Assembly (NCBI GenBank): GCA_963210315.1 | Contig: OY723244.1 | Coordinates: forward strand, 434,001 to 498,000 | Source: Rhynchopus euleeides | Lineage: Eukaryota > Euglenozoa > Diplonemea > Diplonemida > Diplonemidae | Length of the DNA: 64,000 nucleotides | Direction: 5' to 3' | Part shown: in pieces, positions 49,669-59,600 of the stretch | Position numbering within the stretch: position 1 is the stretch's first letter | Layout of the letters: each line of letters starts with the position of its first letter | Notes under the pieces: model-generated | What the model was told of the DNA's origin: nothing | Seen by the model: only the letters and a program-made list of their open reading frames with translations | Database searches by the model: none | Program-made: the position numbers and the translations under genes

Positions 49669-50910
49669 TCAGGGTGAAACGGAAGACACAGCACACACAG
49701 AGACTGAAGTGTTGTTCGTTGGTGTGAAGACCCACCTCCCGCAGAGGCTGAGTGCAACACCACCACCCTGTGAGTCCACCTTCCCCAGACTCTCTCCTGT
49801 GCTGAGGCGGTACAATGCGGTGGTGCTGGACCAGTTGTTCACTGCAACAACATCACCTGCCTGAGAGACAGCAAATGAGTAGGGAGAGCCGTCCAGCTGC
49901 GCAGTACGCAGGCAGCTGAGGGAGGTTGTGCGCCACACCTTGAGTGACTTGTCCCAAGAGCACGACACCAGGTGCTGCTCGTCCTGAGTCAGGGCGATGT
50001 CGGTCACCACATCAGTGTGCTCATCCAGGGTGTGTGTGTGTGTGAGGGTGCTGATGTCCCACACACGGATGGTCGTGTCCATTGACCCGCTGAAGATCCT
50101 CGTGCCCGACACAGCAATGCTGCCAACAGTCTTGCTGTGACCCTCCAGCACTGTGGCGCTCGGTGTGCCCTTCAAGTCCCACACACGCACTTCGCCTGAT
50201 TCGTCTCCGGACACCAGACGTCCGCAGTGTGTCCACGCTGCACCGAACACCTTGGTGTTGTTGTGGTGCAGCATGCACACCTCCTCCCAAGTTGAAGTCA
50301 GCCACACGCAGATGGTGCCGTCAAAAGAGCACGTTGCCAACCACGTCCCGCAGACAGAGAACGCTGTGCAATGAATAGTAATGTTGCCATGTGTGAAGTC
50401 CGCCGCCACATCAGCGGTGGTGGTGTCAAACACAGTGATGTGTCCGTTGAAGGAAGCCACAGCACACAGCCTCCCACACCTCGACAGTGTGATGCGGTAT
50501 ATACCGCCGCGATGCGTCGATGAGTAGACTGCGGGAGCCTTGACGATGGGCCAGCGTGGGACGAGCTTGACAGCACCCCCGTCCTCCAGACCCGTGTCGG
50601 CAACACGCTGTGCATCGTCCAGCTCCTCCTCACACCCTTCGATGTGTGCTGCCACGTATTGAGCCTCACGGGTTGCGTTGTTGACAGAACCCGGGAACAT
50701 CTCGTTGAGCGCATCCGCCTTCAGCCCGACCACGGTCCCGCCTTCCGCAACACCGACGACACAGCTGTCACCTGTCCCGGCATGACGGACAGTCACATCC
50801 ACGGTGGGGCCGTCCGTGCCTGTGGTGGGGGTGGTTCGGAGGAGGTGAGGTGTCGAGATGGCTGTCGGGTCGCAACCTGGCTTGTTGATCGCTTCCACTA
50901 TCTCGGTCAC
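49669..50910 (-). CDS. WD40 copy W9: full-length frame but both usual start codons lost
   Basis: Open from about 50910 to 49669 with the complete ubiquitin-like region and seven blades (GSMDTTIRVWD in blade 4). The family ATG (MDVTV) is GTG here (VDVTV), as in W1 and W5, but the alternative MDGP start of those copies is ACG (TDGP). The next in-frame ATG (LNEMFPG) would remove the first part of the ubiquitin-like domain. Either an upstream exon or non-ATG initiation supplies the start, or the copy is dying. The propeller frame is intact. Confidence 0.65.
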   Translation of the reverse strand: MTEIVEAINKPGCDPTAISTPHLLRTTPTTGTDGPTVDVTVRHAGTGDSCVVGVAEGGTVVGLKADALNEMFPGSVNNATREAQYVAAHIEGCEEELDDAQRVADTGLEDGGAVKLVPRWPIVKAPAVYSSTHRGGIYRITLSRCGRLCAVASFNGHITVFDTTTADVAADFTHGNITIHCTAFSVCGTWLATCSFDGTICVWLTSTWEEVCMLHHNNTKVFGAAWTHCGRLVSGDESGEVRVWDLKGTPSATVLEGHSKTVGSIAVSGTRIFSGSMDTTIRVWDISTLTHTHTLDEHTDVVTDIALTQDEQHLVSCSWDKSLKVWRTTSLSCLRTAQLDGSPYSFAVSQAGDVVAVNNWSSTTALYRLSTGESLGKVDSQGGGVALSLCGRWVFTPTNNTSVSVCAVSSVSP

Positions 50911-51222
50911 ACCCCTTCTCAGGCATCATGCCAGTTCGTTCACCAAAACACCGGGGGGGGGGGGGGGTTTGAACACACACACCCAACCCTGGGCTTTTGC
51001 AAGAAAAGACGGCGAAGGACGTCTGACTTGCTGTGAAGCCTCAACGAAAAAACTCTTGGTGACGAAATACACAAGTCTCCTGGCTGATGAAGGTGTGGTG
51101 GTGTGATGAGTGTAGAGCACGGAACGCCTCCTCAAAACCGATCCTGAAAAATGTCCTATAACATCTTGCAATGTCTTCGAAAACAAAATCACAGTTCCCA
51201 CAGTTGGGCTGCGGAAGAACTA
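50911..51222. other. Spacer with G13 tract
   Basis: Contains a G tract (50951-50968) and unique AT-balanced DNA (51040-51180). No gene or repeat recognised. Confidence 0.3.
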
Positions 51223-51579
51223 TCAGAAGGCAACCTCTACTTCCCAGCCACAACAGTTGCGATGAAACTCAAATTGCATGCTTCCCCACACGGAAACACA
51301 CACGAAACCTGTTCCTTGCATTGGTGCTGCCATACTCTTGCTGCTGGGTTCGACACCTGCGGGCTCTGTGGGGTTGGTGGCGAGCACCTTCTCCACGACT
51401 GGGCCCCCCTCCGCCGCGATGCCCCCCTCCAGGGACCCACCCACATCACCCGGGGTCGCAGGCGATTGCAACAGGCAGGCCGTGACGCGACGCCGCTTCG
51501 ACGCGCTCTGTGGGGGAGTGCCCGGCTCCGCTGCGGGGGGCGTCACGCACCTCCCCTTCTTCCCGCCCCTCGCAGGCAT
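51223..51579 (-). CDS. Short basic ORF, copy P3
   Basis: 118 codons from ATG at 51579 (MPARGGKKGRC). Same N-terminal and middle parts as P1 and P2; a one-base insertion near 51320 moves the C-terminus into another frame (MQGTGFVCVSVWGS). Located upstream of W9, so the P-W pairing holds in all three cases. Confidence 0.4.
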   Translation of the reverse strand: MPARGGKKGRCVTPPAAEPGTPPQSASKRRRVTACLLQSPATPGDVGGSLEGGIAAEGGPVVEKVLATNPTEPAGVEPSSKSMAAPMQGTGFVCVSVWGSMQFEFHRNCCGWEVEVAF

Positions 51580-52365
51580 GGTGACGGGAGGAGGCTGTGT
51601 GGGTGGTGGTGTGCGCGTGGGGTGATGTGCCCCACACACGCCCTGCTGTGGTGGTGGCGCTGTTGGACAATGGATCACAATACCCCTGTGATGCAGGCAA
51701 GAAGAGGAAGCCAGGATCGCGGTGTGCAATGGCTAAGATCGCCTCTGTATAGATCAGCACTGTGGGGTATGTGGTGCGTCTGCGCAAGAGGGGAGGGCCA
51801 CTTAGGAGGCTGTGTGAACCAGGGGCAGCAACGGGTGGGTGAGGGGGCAGCTGTCTGCAGTAGACTGTAGGACTGTTGCTACGTCCGGGACCCGTGAGGA
51901 AAGCCACCACCGCAGCCGGACTGCTGAATGGCGGTGAGTGACCCACACCGATGCTTCAGCTGGTTGAATCACAAAGAGGGGAACAGTGAGGGTGCTGCCT
52001 TCATACATTTGCCCCATTCGTCTCAGGTGTGCATTGCAAAGGTGGAGAGGGGGGCTTCGTGAGGGAGGGAAGGGGGTGTGGAGCAGTCTGTACAGAGAGC
52101 ACTGCGTCAGTCATTTGCCCCCGCATCTCAGATGCAAACGCACAGCTGCCTCCACACAGAGCAGGAGTCAGGTGGTGCTGCGAGATTTGCCCGCTTCTCA
52201 TCAAATGTGCAAACGCATCAGCTCCCTCCAAACAGAGCAGAGGTCAGGTCCTGCTCTGTTTGGCGAGGCTCGAAAGGAAGAGAGTGACAGAGCACAACGA
52301 ATACGCAAGCAGATGCAATACGACACCAAACACGAAGGCGGGGACAGGGTGACGAGACACTGCAC
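51580..52365. other. Intergenic, W10 3' flank with duplicated module
   Basis: The recurrent 3' module is present twice (about 52120-52170 and 52195-52250, CTCCAAACAGAGCAG). No gene seen in 51730-52080. Confidence 0.4.
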
Positions 52366-52860
52366 TCAGGGTGAAACGGAAGACACAGCACACACAGAGA
52401 CTGAAGTGTTGTTCGTTGGTGTGAAAACCCACCTCCCGCAGAGGCTGAGTGCAACACCATTACCCTCTGAGTCCACCTTCCCCAGACGCTCACCTGTGCT
52501 GAGGCGGTACAGTGTGGTGGTGGAACAGGGATTCACTGCAACAACATCACCTGGCTGTGACACAGCAAGTGAGGAGGGATAGTGGTCCAGTTGCACAGTA
52601 CGCAGGCAGCTGAGGGAGGTTGTGCACCACACCTTGAGTGACTTGTCGGCAGAGCACGACACCAGGTGCTGCTCGTCCTGAGTCAGGGCGATGCCCCTCA
52701 CCACATCAGTGTGGTCATCCAGGGTGTGTGTGTGCGAGAGGGTGCTGATGTCCCACACACGGATGCTCTTGTCATTTGACCCGCTGAAGATCCTTGCTCC
52801 CGACACAGCAATGCTGCGAACAACATCGCTGTGACCCTCCAGCGCTGTGGCGCTCGGTGT
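52366..52860 (-). pseudogene. WD40 copy W10, 5'-truncated (blades 4-7)
   Basis: Begins abruptly at about 52860 within SATALEGH and continues through GSNDKSIRVWD, LSHTHTLDDH and the C-terminus AVSSVSP. The CA tract has point changes (LSHTHT) but normal length. The ubiquitin-like domain and first three blades are missing; unrelated DNA follows at 52861. Marks the end of the array. Confidence 0.75.
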
Positions 52861-53635
52861 AGAGGGTGGCAAGCTGTGATTTTTCCAGCCGTTTCTCACA
52901 AATTTTTTCTGGGCAAAAATATTGGTGCATTTTGCTCCCGTTTTGGGGCCCCACCACCCCCGGAACACCCCCGACTCTGCCAAAAATCGGGGTTTTCACC
53001 CGAAAATGCGGGCCGCCGAGGTGGCCGACAGGAATGCAACCGAACACACGACTCCGGAATCACACCCACATGACGAGCGGATGCGAGGAGGGCCCACCAC
53101 ATGGAATTCACGCCCGAATGGGGCCTTGTCACGGCTTCCCTGTCAGAAGGACCTCCATGGAACCTGCTCTCTGTACGCTGGGGGTCACATTGGTCTGTGT
53201 GTGTGGCCACTGGGGTGGGGTGGCTGGCAATGCGGAGTTCAGATGATCACGGCTTCGGGTGGGGGATTGGGGCAGGTTGGGGGGCAGGGTCCACAGGCTG
53301 CAGATGACTCACGGATCTTGCTCTGTCATTCGCATCCTGCCAGAATCAATTAGGGAATGAAGGACAAGCTTGGAACTCACACAACAAGGGATGCTGAATA
53401 CGAAGCACATGTACACACACAGGAGCAAAGAACCCTCGGCTGCCACAAGACCCAGGAATAATGACAGGAATTGGCAGACTGTCTTCATCCCGGAAGGAAG
53501 TCTGCAACCTGGACCCCAAACGGACAGACATGGAGAGACAAGGGCGCACGGACAAGCAGAAGGGAGTGAATGAGTGCCTCGCGGTGAGTCTGCGTGCCAC
53601 GGGTGATACCGCGGCCGAAGCCATCGCGCGCACCT
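52861..53635. other. Intergenic; contains a dispersed repeat
   Basis: 53219-53283 (GGCTGGCAATGCGGAGTTCA, GATCACGGCTTCG) recurs at 61232-61296. Otherwise no gene recognised; scattered open frames look random. Confidence 0.4.
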
Positions 53636-54357
53636 GACCTAAAACAAGCCGCCTTTTTGGCGTCGCCCAGCACTCGCACCACCCTCGTCCACCGTCGACC
53701 ACTCACGCCCACACTCGCCCACCCTCGCCCACCGTCGACCACTCACGCCCACACTCGTCCACCCTCGCCCAAGTTGGCTGTTTTCTGGTGGGGTTTGTAC
53801 TGTACTTGGGCATTATACCCTCTTGTGTCCCACCACTTCCTCCTGGACCAGCCACAGCCAATCAAAGTATACCCATCGAGCCCACCAAACCGCGGCAGCA
53901 CTGGGTCTGGAGGCAGCGGTCGCAAGGTTTTGACGCAACGCAACCCTGCAGGATTTGGGCCCACATGGTGACCCCCAGTCAGTGGTGGAGACAGACACCC
54001 CATGGCCAAAATGACCCCACCACGATCCGCACAGATCCCAAACGTTCAAAAGAACGGGGTTTTGGAAAATCCGTGAGGGGGGTCCCGCTGGGTGGGTGGG
54101 GTGGGGCGGCGAGCTGCCTCCTAGTCACCTGCAAAAGTGCCTGAACCAGACCTGTACTTCATGGGTGAAGTTTGGCACCACCAAAATGACCCCACCACGA
54201 TCCGCACGGATTCCGAAAAGTGCAGTGGAAGGGGAAAATGACGAGCGAGCGGCGAACCTACCGCGGGGCCCAGGTTGGCCCACCACCCGCCCGCCCACCG
54301 TCGGTCACCGTCGCCCGCACTCGCCCACCCTCGCCCAGAGGCGGCTTGTTTTAGGTC
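53636..54357. mobile_element. 722-bp element with GACCTAAAACAAGCCGCCT inverted ends
   Basis: Left end GACCTAAAACAAGCCGCC (53636) and right end GGCGGCTTGTTTTAGGTC (54357). The interior has CCACCCTCGCCCAC-type minisatellites at both sides and, in the middle, inverted copies of the 190-bp satellite of 2785-3530 (54008-54220). A shorter relative is at 55336-55501. No clear TSD. Confidence 0.6.
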
Positions 54358-54872
54358 CTGTCAACCGTTACTCTCTCCAAAGTGAGTTTCCTCGTCACCT
54401 CCGGCCGATCCAAGAGTTTCGCTCTGATGAGCAGACCGTTCCCGTTGGGGTCCCTCGGATCGATGTTGGTGTGGATCGTTTGAAGCGCATCCAGTAAGGG
54501 GTCCTCGCTGCTGTTGTCGATGAGTGGTTTGCTGTGGTTAGACAACACTGCGGTTGCCCCGTCCACTGCACCCTTGAGCTTGTGGTGGGTACAGTAGAAG
54601 GACAAGAGATCAGCGAGGGCTGCTGCTTTGAGTTGGGCAGCCTCGTGATCGCTCATGATGCCGAGGAGAATCTGGTTGTCGATGTCGCGCATTTTTTGAA
54701 CACCGGTTGTAAGCTGGTCTGCTTTGCACTGGGCTGTCCCGGATGTCACAACGTCAATCTGCAAGTTGAAGACCAGCGTCCGGGTAGCATCATGAGGGTG
54801 CCGGATCGACGCATTCAGGACGGAGAATGTATAGCCGTTCTTCGCCGCCGAAGCGTCCTGGCACAGCGTCAC
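54351..54872 (-). CDS. Hypothetical helical protein fragment
   Basis: Open frame of 173 codons with protein-like composition: VFNLQIDVVTSGTAQCKADQ, MRDIDNQILLGIMSDHEAAQ and LLDALQTIHTNIDPRDPNGN. There is no ATG at its 5' end (the frame opens after a stop at about 54890), and it ends inside the inverted end of the 722-bp element, which supplies the last codons and the stop. Probably an exon or gene tail truncated by the element. Family not recognised. Confidence 0.35.
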   Translation of the reverse strand: MTLCQDASAAKNGYTFSVLNASIRHPHDATRTLVFNLQIDVVTSGTAQCKADQLTTGVQKMRDIDNQILLGIMSDHEAAQLKAAALADLLSFYCTHHKLKGAVDGATAVLSNHSKPLIDNSSEDPLLDALQTIHTNIDPRDPNGNGLLIRAKLLDRPEVTRKLTLERVTVDRT

Positions 54873-55335
54873 GGCGGGGGGGGAGTTGGCGGGTCACCTG
54901 CGCGGTGATGACGTCGCGAAACACCAATGTCCACCGCTTTACGGTGCTCGTGGGGATCGGAGCAGTCTCTTCTAGGTCTACCTAGGGCTGGAATTTTTGC
55001 CCCTTTTTGTGGCATATCGGAAACTTCGGGTTCACAGTCCTGAAAAAGGCCTAAAAAGGGGGGGAAAAGGGGGTTATTGGGGGGTTCCGTCACGAAGTAC
55101 CGACTGGAACCCAACATTTGGCTTCAGAAACGTGCAAACCCCATTTCCCCCCACCCAGATACCTCACTGGGGGGATATTGTTGCGGTTTTGGGGTGTTTA
55201 GATGCACGGTGGACTCCAGCCACCCTAGCGGGAGGTGCCTCCGGAGGCGCCTCCGACCTCCTCCGGAGGAGGCCATTTTTGCTCCTCCGGAGGCCTCCGG
55301 AGGCCGGAGGCCCGAGAGCCTTGTGCTAAGTCAGT
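54873..55335. repeat. Spacer with GGCCTCCGGAGG palindromes
   Basis: 55205-55320 starts with CGGTGGACTCCAGCCACCCT, the end of the foldback element seen at 15045-15256, then many CCTCCGGAGG units. 54900-55200 has no recognised gene. Confidence 0.45.
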
Positions 55336-55501
55336 GACCTAAAACAAGCCGCCTTTTTGGCGTCGCCCAGCACGCGCACCACCCTCTACCACCGTCGACC
55401 ACCCTCGACCACTCACGCCCACCCTCACCCCTCTCGCCCACAACTCGCCCACCGTCGCCCGCACTCGACCACCCTCGCCCAGAGGCGGCTTGTTTTAGGT
55501 C
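55336..55501. mobile_element. 166-bp MITE with GACCTAAAACAAGCCGCCT ends
   Basis: Same inverted ends as 53636-54357 with only the CCACCCTCGACCAC-type minisatellite between. Likely an internally deleted relative. Confidence 0.65.
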
Positions 55502-56078
55502 ACGCGCACCTCCAAAACTTTGTGTCTGCAATCAGAAAGGGGAGAGAAGAACCAGCGGGTATTCGTCGATCGCGAGAACACCCCAGGCCCCAGAGAGACA
55601 CCCCCCCCCCCCCCGTGGCGTTCGCGCCGATAATGGTGTTGGTGTTGTTCGTTACATCTCCCATCTGCAGCGCCTGCGCGGTGTGGGCGGCGTGGCCCGT
55701 CGCCTGCGAGGGGGCGGAGTGGCCCGGTGCCCCTGGAGCCTTCCCCATGGCCTCCAGGGTCTGCTGCACCAGGGGGCCCAGCAGCGACGGGAGCACCGCA
55801 GGCAGCGCAGCCTGCAACTCCGCCACCATGGCCTCGTGGCCGATCGCGGGCGGGGGCGCGGGGGAGGCCTTCCCCTTCCTCCGCACGACCCTGCGGAGGC
55901 TGCGGGGGGGCGTCACCCCGGCGGGCGCTCCAGCCGACGCCTGCTGCTCCTGCTCCGCTGCCGCCTGTTCCGCCGCCTGCCGCTCTTCTGCTTCCTCGTC
56001 GTCCTCCTGCTCCTCCTCCACGGGGTCCTCCGCGGGGGGCACCTTCCCCTTCTTCACCCTCCGGTTGTGGGAAGGCAT
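55502..56078 (-). CDS. Hypothetical acidic/Ala-rich protein
   Basis: ATG at 56078 gives about 190 codons: basic start MPSHNRRVKKGK, acidic EEEQEDDEEAEERQAAEQ segment (likely coiled coil), TPPRSLRRVVRRKGK, an Ala/Leu/Pro helix (LQAALPAVLPSLLGPLVQQT) and NNTNTIIGANATGGGG. The tail runs into a repeated segment and the MITE edge, so the true C-terminus is unclear. Flanked by direct repeats (55555-55583 and about 56172-56202). Family not recognised; composition resembles structural or gag-like proteins. Confidence 0.35.
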
Positions 56079-56156
56079 GTGTGGGGTAGGGGTGTAGGGC
56101 GTGCGGGGGGCTTCTCGCGGGGGGTGAGCGAGAGGGGTTGTGTAAGGGCAAATGCG

Positions 56157-56202
56157 CGGGAAGAACCAGCAAATTCTTCGTCGATCGCGAGAACACCCCA
56201 CA
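56157..56202. repeat. Direct repeat, second copy at 55548-55583
   Basis: GGGAAGAACCAGC...TTCGTCGATCGCGAGAACACCC occurs on both sides of the hypothetical ORF (first copy 55548-55583, with a short difference in the middle). Confidence 0.6.
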
Positions 56203-56418
56203 CGCCTGCCGCGGGTGTGGTGTGTCCTGCATGATCTGCATAGCAAAGTTTCCTGCGTTGTTAGCACAACTCCAACACAAAAATGCCTCTGGCAACGCCG
56301 AGACACAGCGCCGATGCGCGTCGGTGCACACCACTGCGTCGAAGAACGATGCCGCCCCAAACATACCGCAGCCGCTCACCCCAGGTTAGGGCCTGGCAAG
56401 ACTGTTTAATTTTCTGTT

Positions 56419-56426
56419 GTGGGTAC
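56419..56426. repeat. 8-bp target duplication of the hAT element, left copy
   Basis: GTGGGTAC here and at 61022-61029. Confidence 0.8.
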
Positions 56427-56633
56427 CAGGCCTGGGCGGGGAACCAGCCCTTTTTCCGGGTTTTTTGGGTCGGGGAACCAGGTTTTTTCTAAGAATTTTT
56501 ACAAGGGATTTTTTGCTCACCCCCCCACAGGTTTCAGGCGCGTGCCCGTCAGGCGGGACTTTTTCTATGATTTCTACGATGAAAACCACCCCCCCGCCCC
56601 CACCCCCCCCCCCCTTCTAAGAACGATGATGGC

Positions 56634-59600
56634 TCACTCGGAAGTTTCGGCGTCCGAAACGTACGCCCACTCTCCCCAATCCTCCTCCATGTCGACATCG
56701 ATGTCGACATGGACGCGGGCCCTTTTCTCCTGGGGCTCCTCGGGGTGCGGCCCAACCTCCCTCCTGCGCTCTGCCGGTGCCGCCTGTGTGGGAGGCAGCT
56801 GCGGCGGTTCTTCCGGCTGAGGTGTGGGGAGTGTCGATGGGGTGCCCGGGGTCGATGAAGCGGGGAGCTGGAAGGTGACATGTTGCAGGGTGGCTGGAGG
56901 CACGACGGGGGGTGCGGCATCTGCAAGCAACGAAGTGAGGAAGGGATCCTCAGGGACTTCCTCCACGAGGCTGACAATCGACAATGCATCGGCGTTGTCA
57001 TCTTCCCAGCTGCCGTCCGATTCCTCATCACAATCCTCCACGCCAGCAAATAGAGAACCCATGGCTGCATCGAGGTCAACGAGCTCCACGGTTGTCAGAG
57101 TTGGAAGAGGCGTCAGGGAACGCGCAGTGAAGCGGCGCTTCTTGTTGGCGAGGAACGTGTTGACTGTTTCTTCAACGATGATCTTGCGCGCCGCGTCATC
57201 ATGTGACAGCTCTAGAGTGATGCCCAGTTCTTGAGAGATGCTTGCGGCAGAGAGTGCCTTCCGGAACGATCCCCTCATGCGCGTTACAACTGAAAAAGCA
57301 GCCTCCACAAACACAGTCGAGGGTGACAGTGCCACCATGGCCTCAAGCACTATCGCAAACGTCGAACTCTCGGATTCCAGCAAGAAGTCGACGACAAACT
57401 CTTTCAGAAGGTTCCCCCTGAGATCTGTGCATTCCAACCGCAGCTTCACCCACTCCATGCCGATGCTGAGAATCTCTGCCTGGTCGTAACCCAAGCGAGA
57501 AGCGAGCGCCATGAGGCACTCGCACGTGCTGTCCTTCCCACTTGTCGCGAAGAAAGAGCTGAATGAGCGGCAGGGATACTCCTCCCACCTCTTGGCCAGG
57601 TCCTTGTAGATGGTGTGGCAGAGCTTTGAGCGCCAGGAAGTCATCTCGGCAACTACCCCCGGAGGCAACGATGTGGTTCCCTGGTTCTCATAGAACTTGG
57701 CTTCGTGCTTGCCAGGCTGGCGCGCCAGCACCTTATGCACTGTCAGTGCATTCTGCAGGATGCTCTCCATCGACGAGAGCGACAGGTCTCGCTTCTGCAA
57801 CGCCTCGCTCACCCCTTTATTGATGTCGAAGACGTCAGCCAAGATGCAAGTCGAGAGGGAATACTCGGGGATGAGCTTGTGGAAGAAGAACGGCGGCGGC
57901 TGGATCTCCCCGAGCATAGCGACAGTGAAGTCAAAGTTCACCACAGCCGCGTTCAGGCGACGGAACGTTGCAGCTGCCCAACGCACGGAGTGCTCCTTCG
58001 GGAAGGAGAGACATTTCCCACCGGAAATGATCTGCAGAGACTTCTGCCTGGCGGTTGATCTGAAGAAGGCAAACCAGTGTCGGAGGAGGCGGCTATGTTC
58101 AACAACCTTTCGTGTCTTCTTGATGAGGCCGACGGACAGCTGGTGCATGTGGGCAGCATCATGCACATCGATGAGAGTGCATCCCCACGCGATCTCGAGC
58201 TTCCCCCTGAGACTCTTCATCGTTGATGCCCCGTCTGCCGCGAATCCCTTCAGCGAACGCCGCGCCCACTGCGACAGCTGGAGGCTGTCGAACAACTTGA
58301 CCAGCTCGTCCTTCTGCGACTCTGCGTCAGCTTTCTTCAAGTCGACTGTGCCCACACACCAATCTTTCATAGCACAATCCGTCCTGCTGATCCCCGAAAC
58401 GATGACGATCATCAAGTCGATGCGGGCGAACGTGGTACCGTCCACCTTCAGGGTTGCCGCCCGACACGCACGCACCGCACCCACCACTCCCCTCAGGAGC
58501 ACCTCCCAGAGTATCGTCTGGAACTCCTTCGCGACTTTTCGAGAGTAGTGGGTGTCCAGGACATGCAGCCCCTTCCGCTTGTCGTCCTGCAACCTCGCAC
58601 CCACACTGCTCAGCCCCTCCGCCCGTTGCGTCGCCGTTGCCACGTTGTACACCAGGTTGACCAGACTTGTGTACTGCTCGCTGGTCACCTTCACCTTCGC
58701 GCACAGCGTCTGCTTGGGGATATCTGTAGCTGTCACATTGGTGTTTTCACTCCCAGGCGTGGACAACTGCACTGCTCTCTTGTGCGCCGCACCACCCATG
58801 TGGCGGCGGATATTGCTTTGCTGGCGCCCAACTGTCGTGGCAGACATAGACGCTTCGCCGCGTGCATACCGGAGCAAGTGGGGTTGCTCCGAGAACTCCC
58901 CCTCCAGCTGCACCAAGAACGGTGCACACGTGGTGCACCTCCACCTCCCATCAGGGAGACGCACCACACCGGAGGCTGCAGCGTGGATCTTCCGCTGCTG
59001 CTTCTCCTGTATGGCGAGCTGTGCCTGCCGCTGCTGAATCCGAAGGAGACCGTTCACCATTGAGCCCTCTGGCACGTACTTCTTGTTTGCTGCCATCAAA
59101 AGAAGGAAGTGCGCCTTTGCTGTGTCGAAGACAAGCCGCAAGGGGTACTGGGCCATCAACGACGGAAGAAGCAAGCCGAAGGTGCGAGGCTGTGTGGTGT
59201 CGACGATAGAAAAGTGAACATTTAAACCGCGGGATGTGCGGAAAGTCTGCAGGGCCACTGACGCGGTGTTGGTGTCCAACTCTTCGTCCACGAGGAATCT
59301 CGTATCCATCAATCGCGGACGCCTGAGCTTCACCGTGAGGGCCTCCGCTTCGGGGGAGTCAACGCCCTCCAGAAGCGCCGCAGCACTGGTACGCGTCGGC
59401 TCCGTAATGGGAATTGACCTTGCTAGGCAGTCAAGCACTCGGAGGCAGTAGTGTCCAGAACTGTATAGATCCCGTTGAACCCACCCTGGTACAAGCCCAA
59501 TGTTGACGCCTCCGGTTGATTGGGCGAGCTTCATGGCGGTCAGCCATGGGGACAGTCGCCCGGCGCTGTCGAACGCGGCGACGTGGCACGCCCCTTCCCC

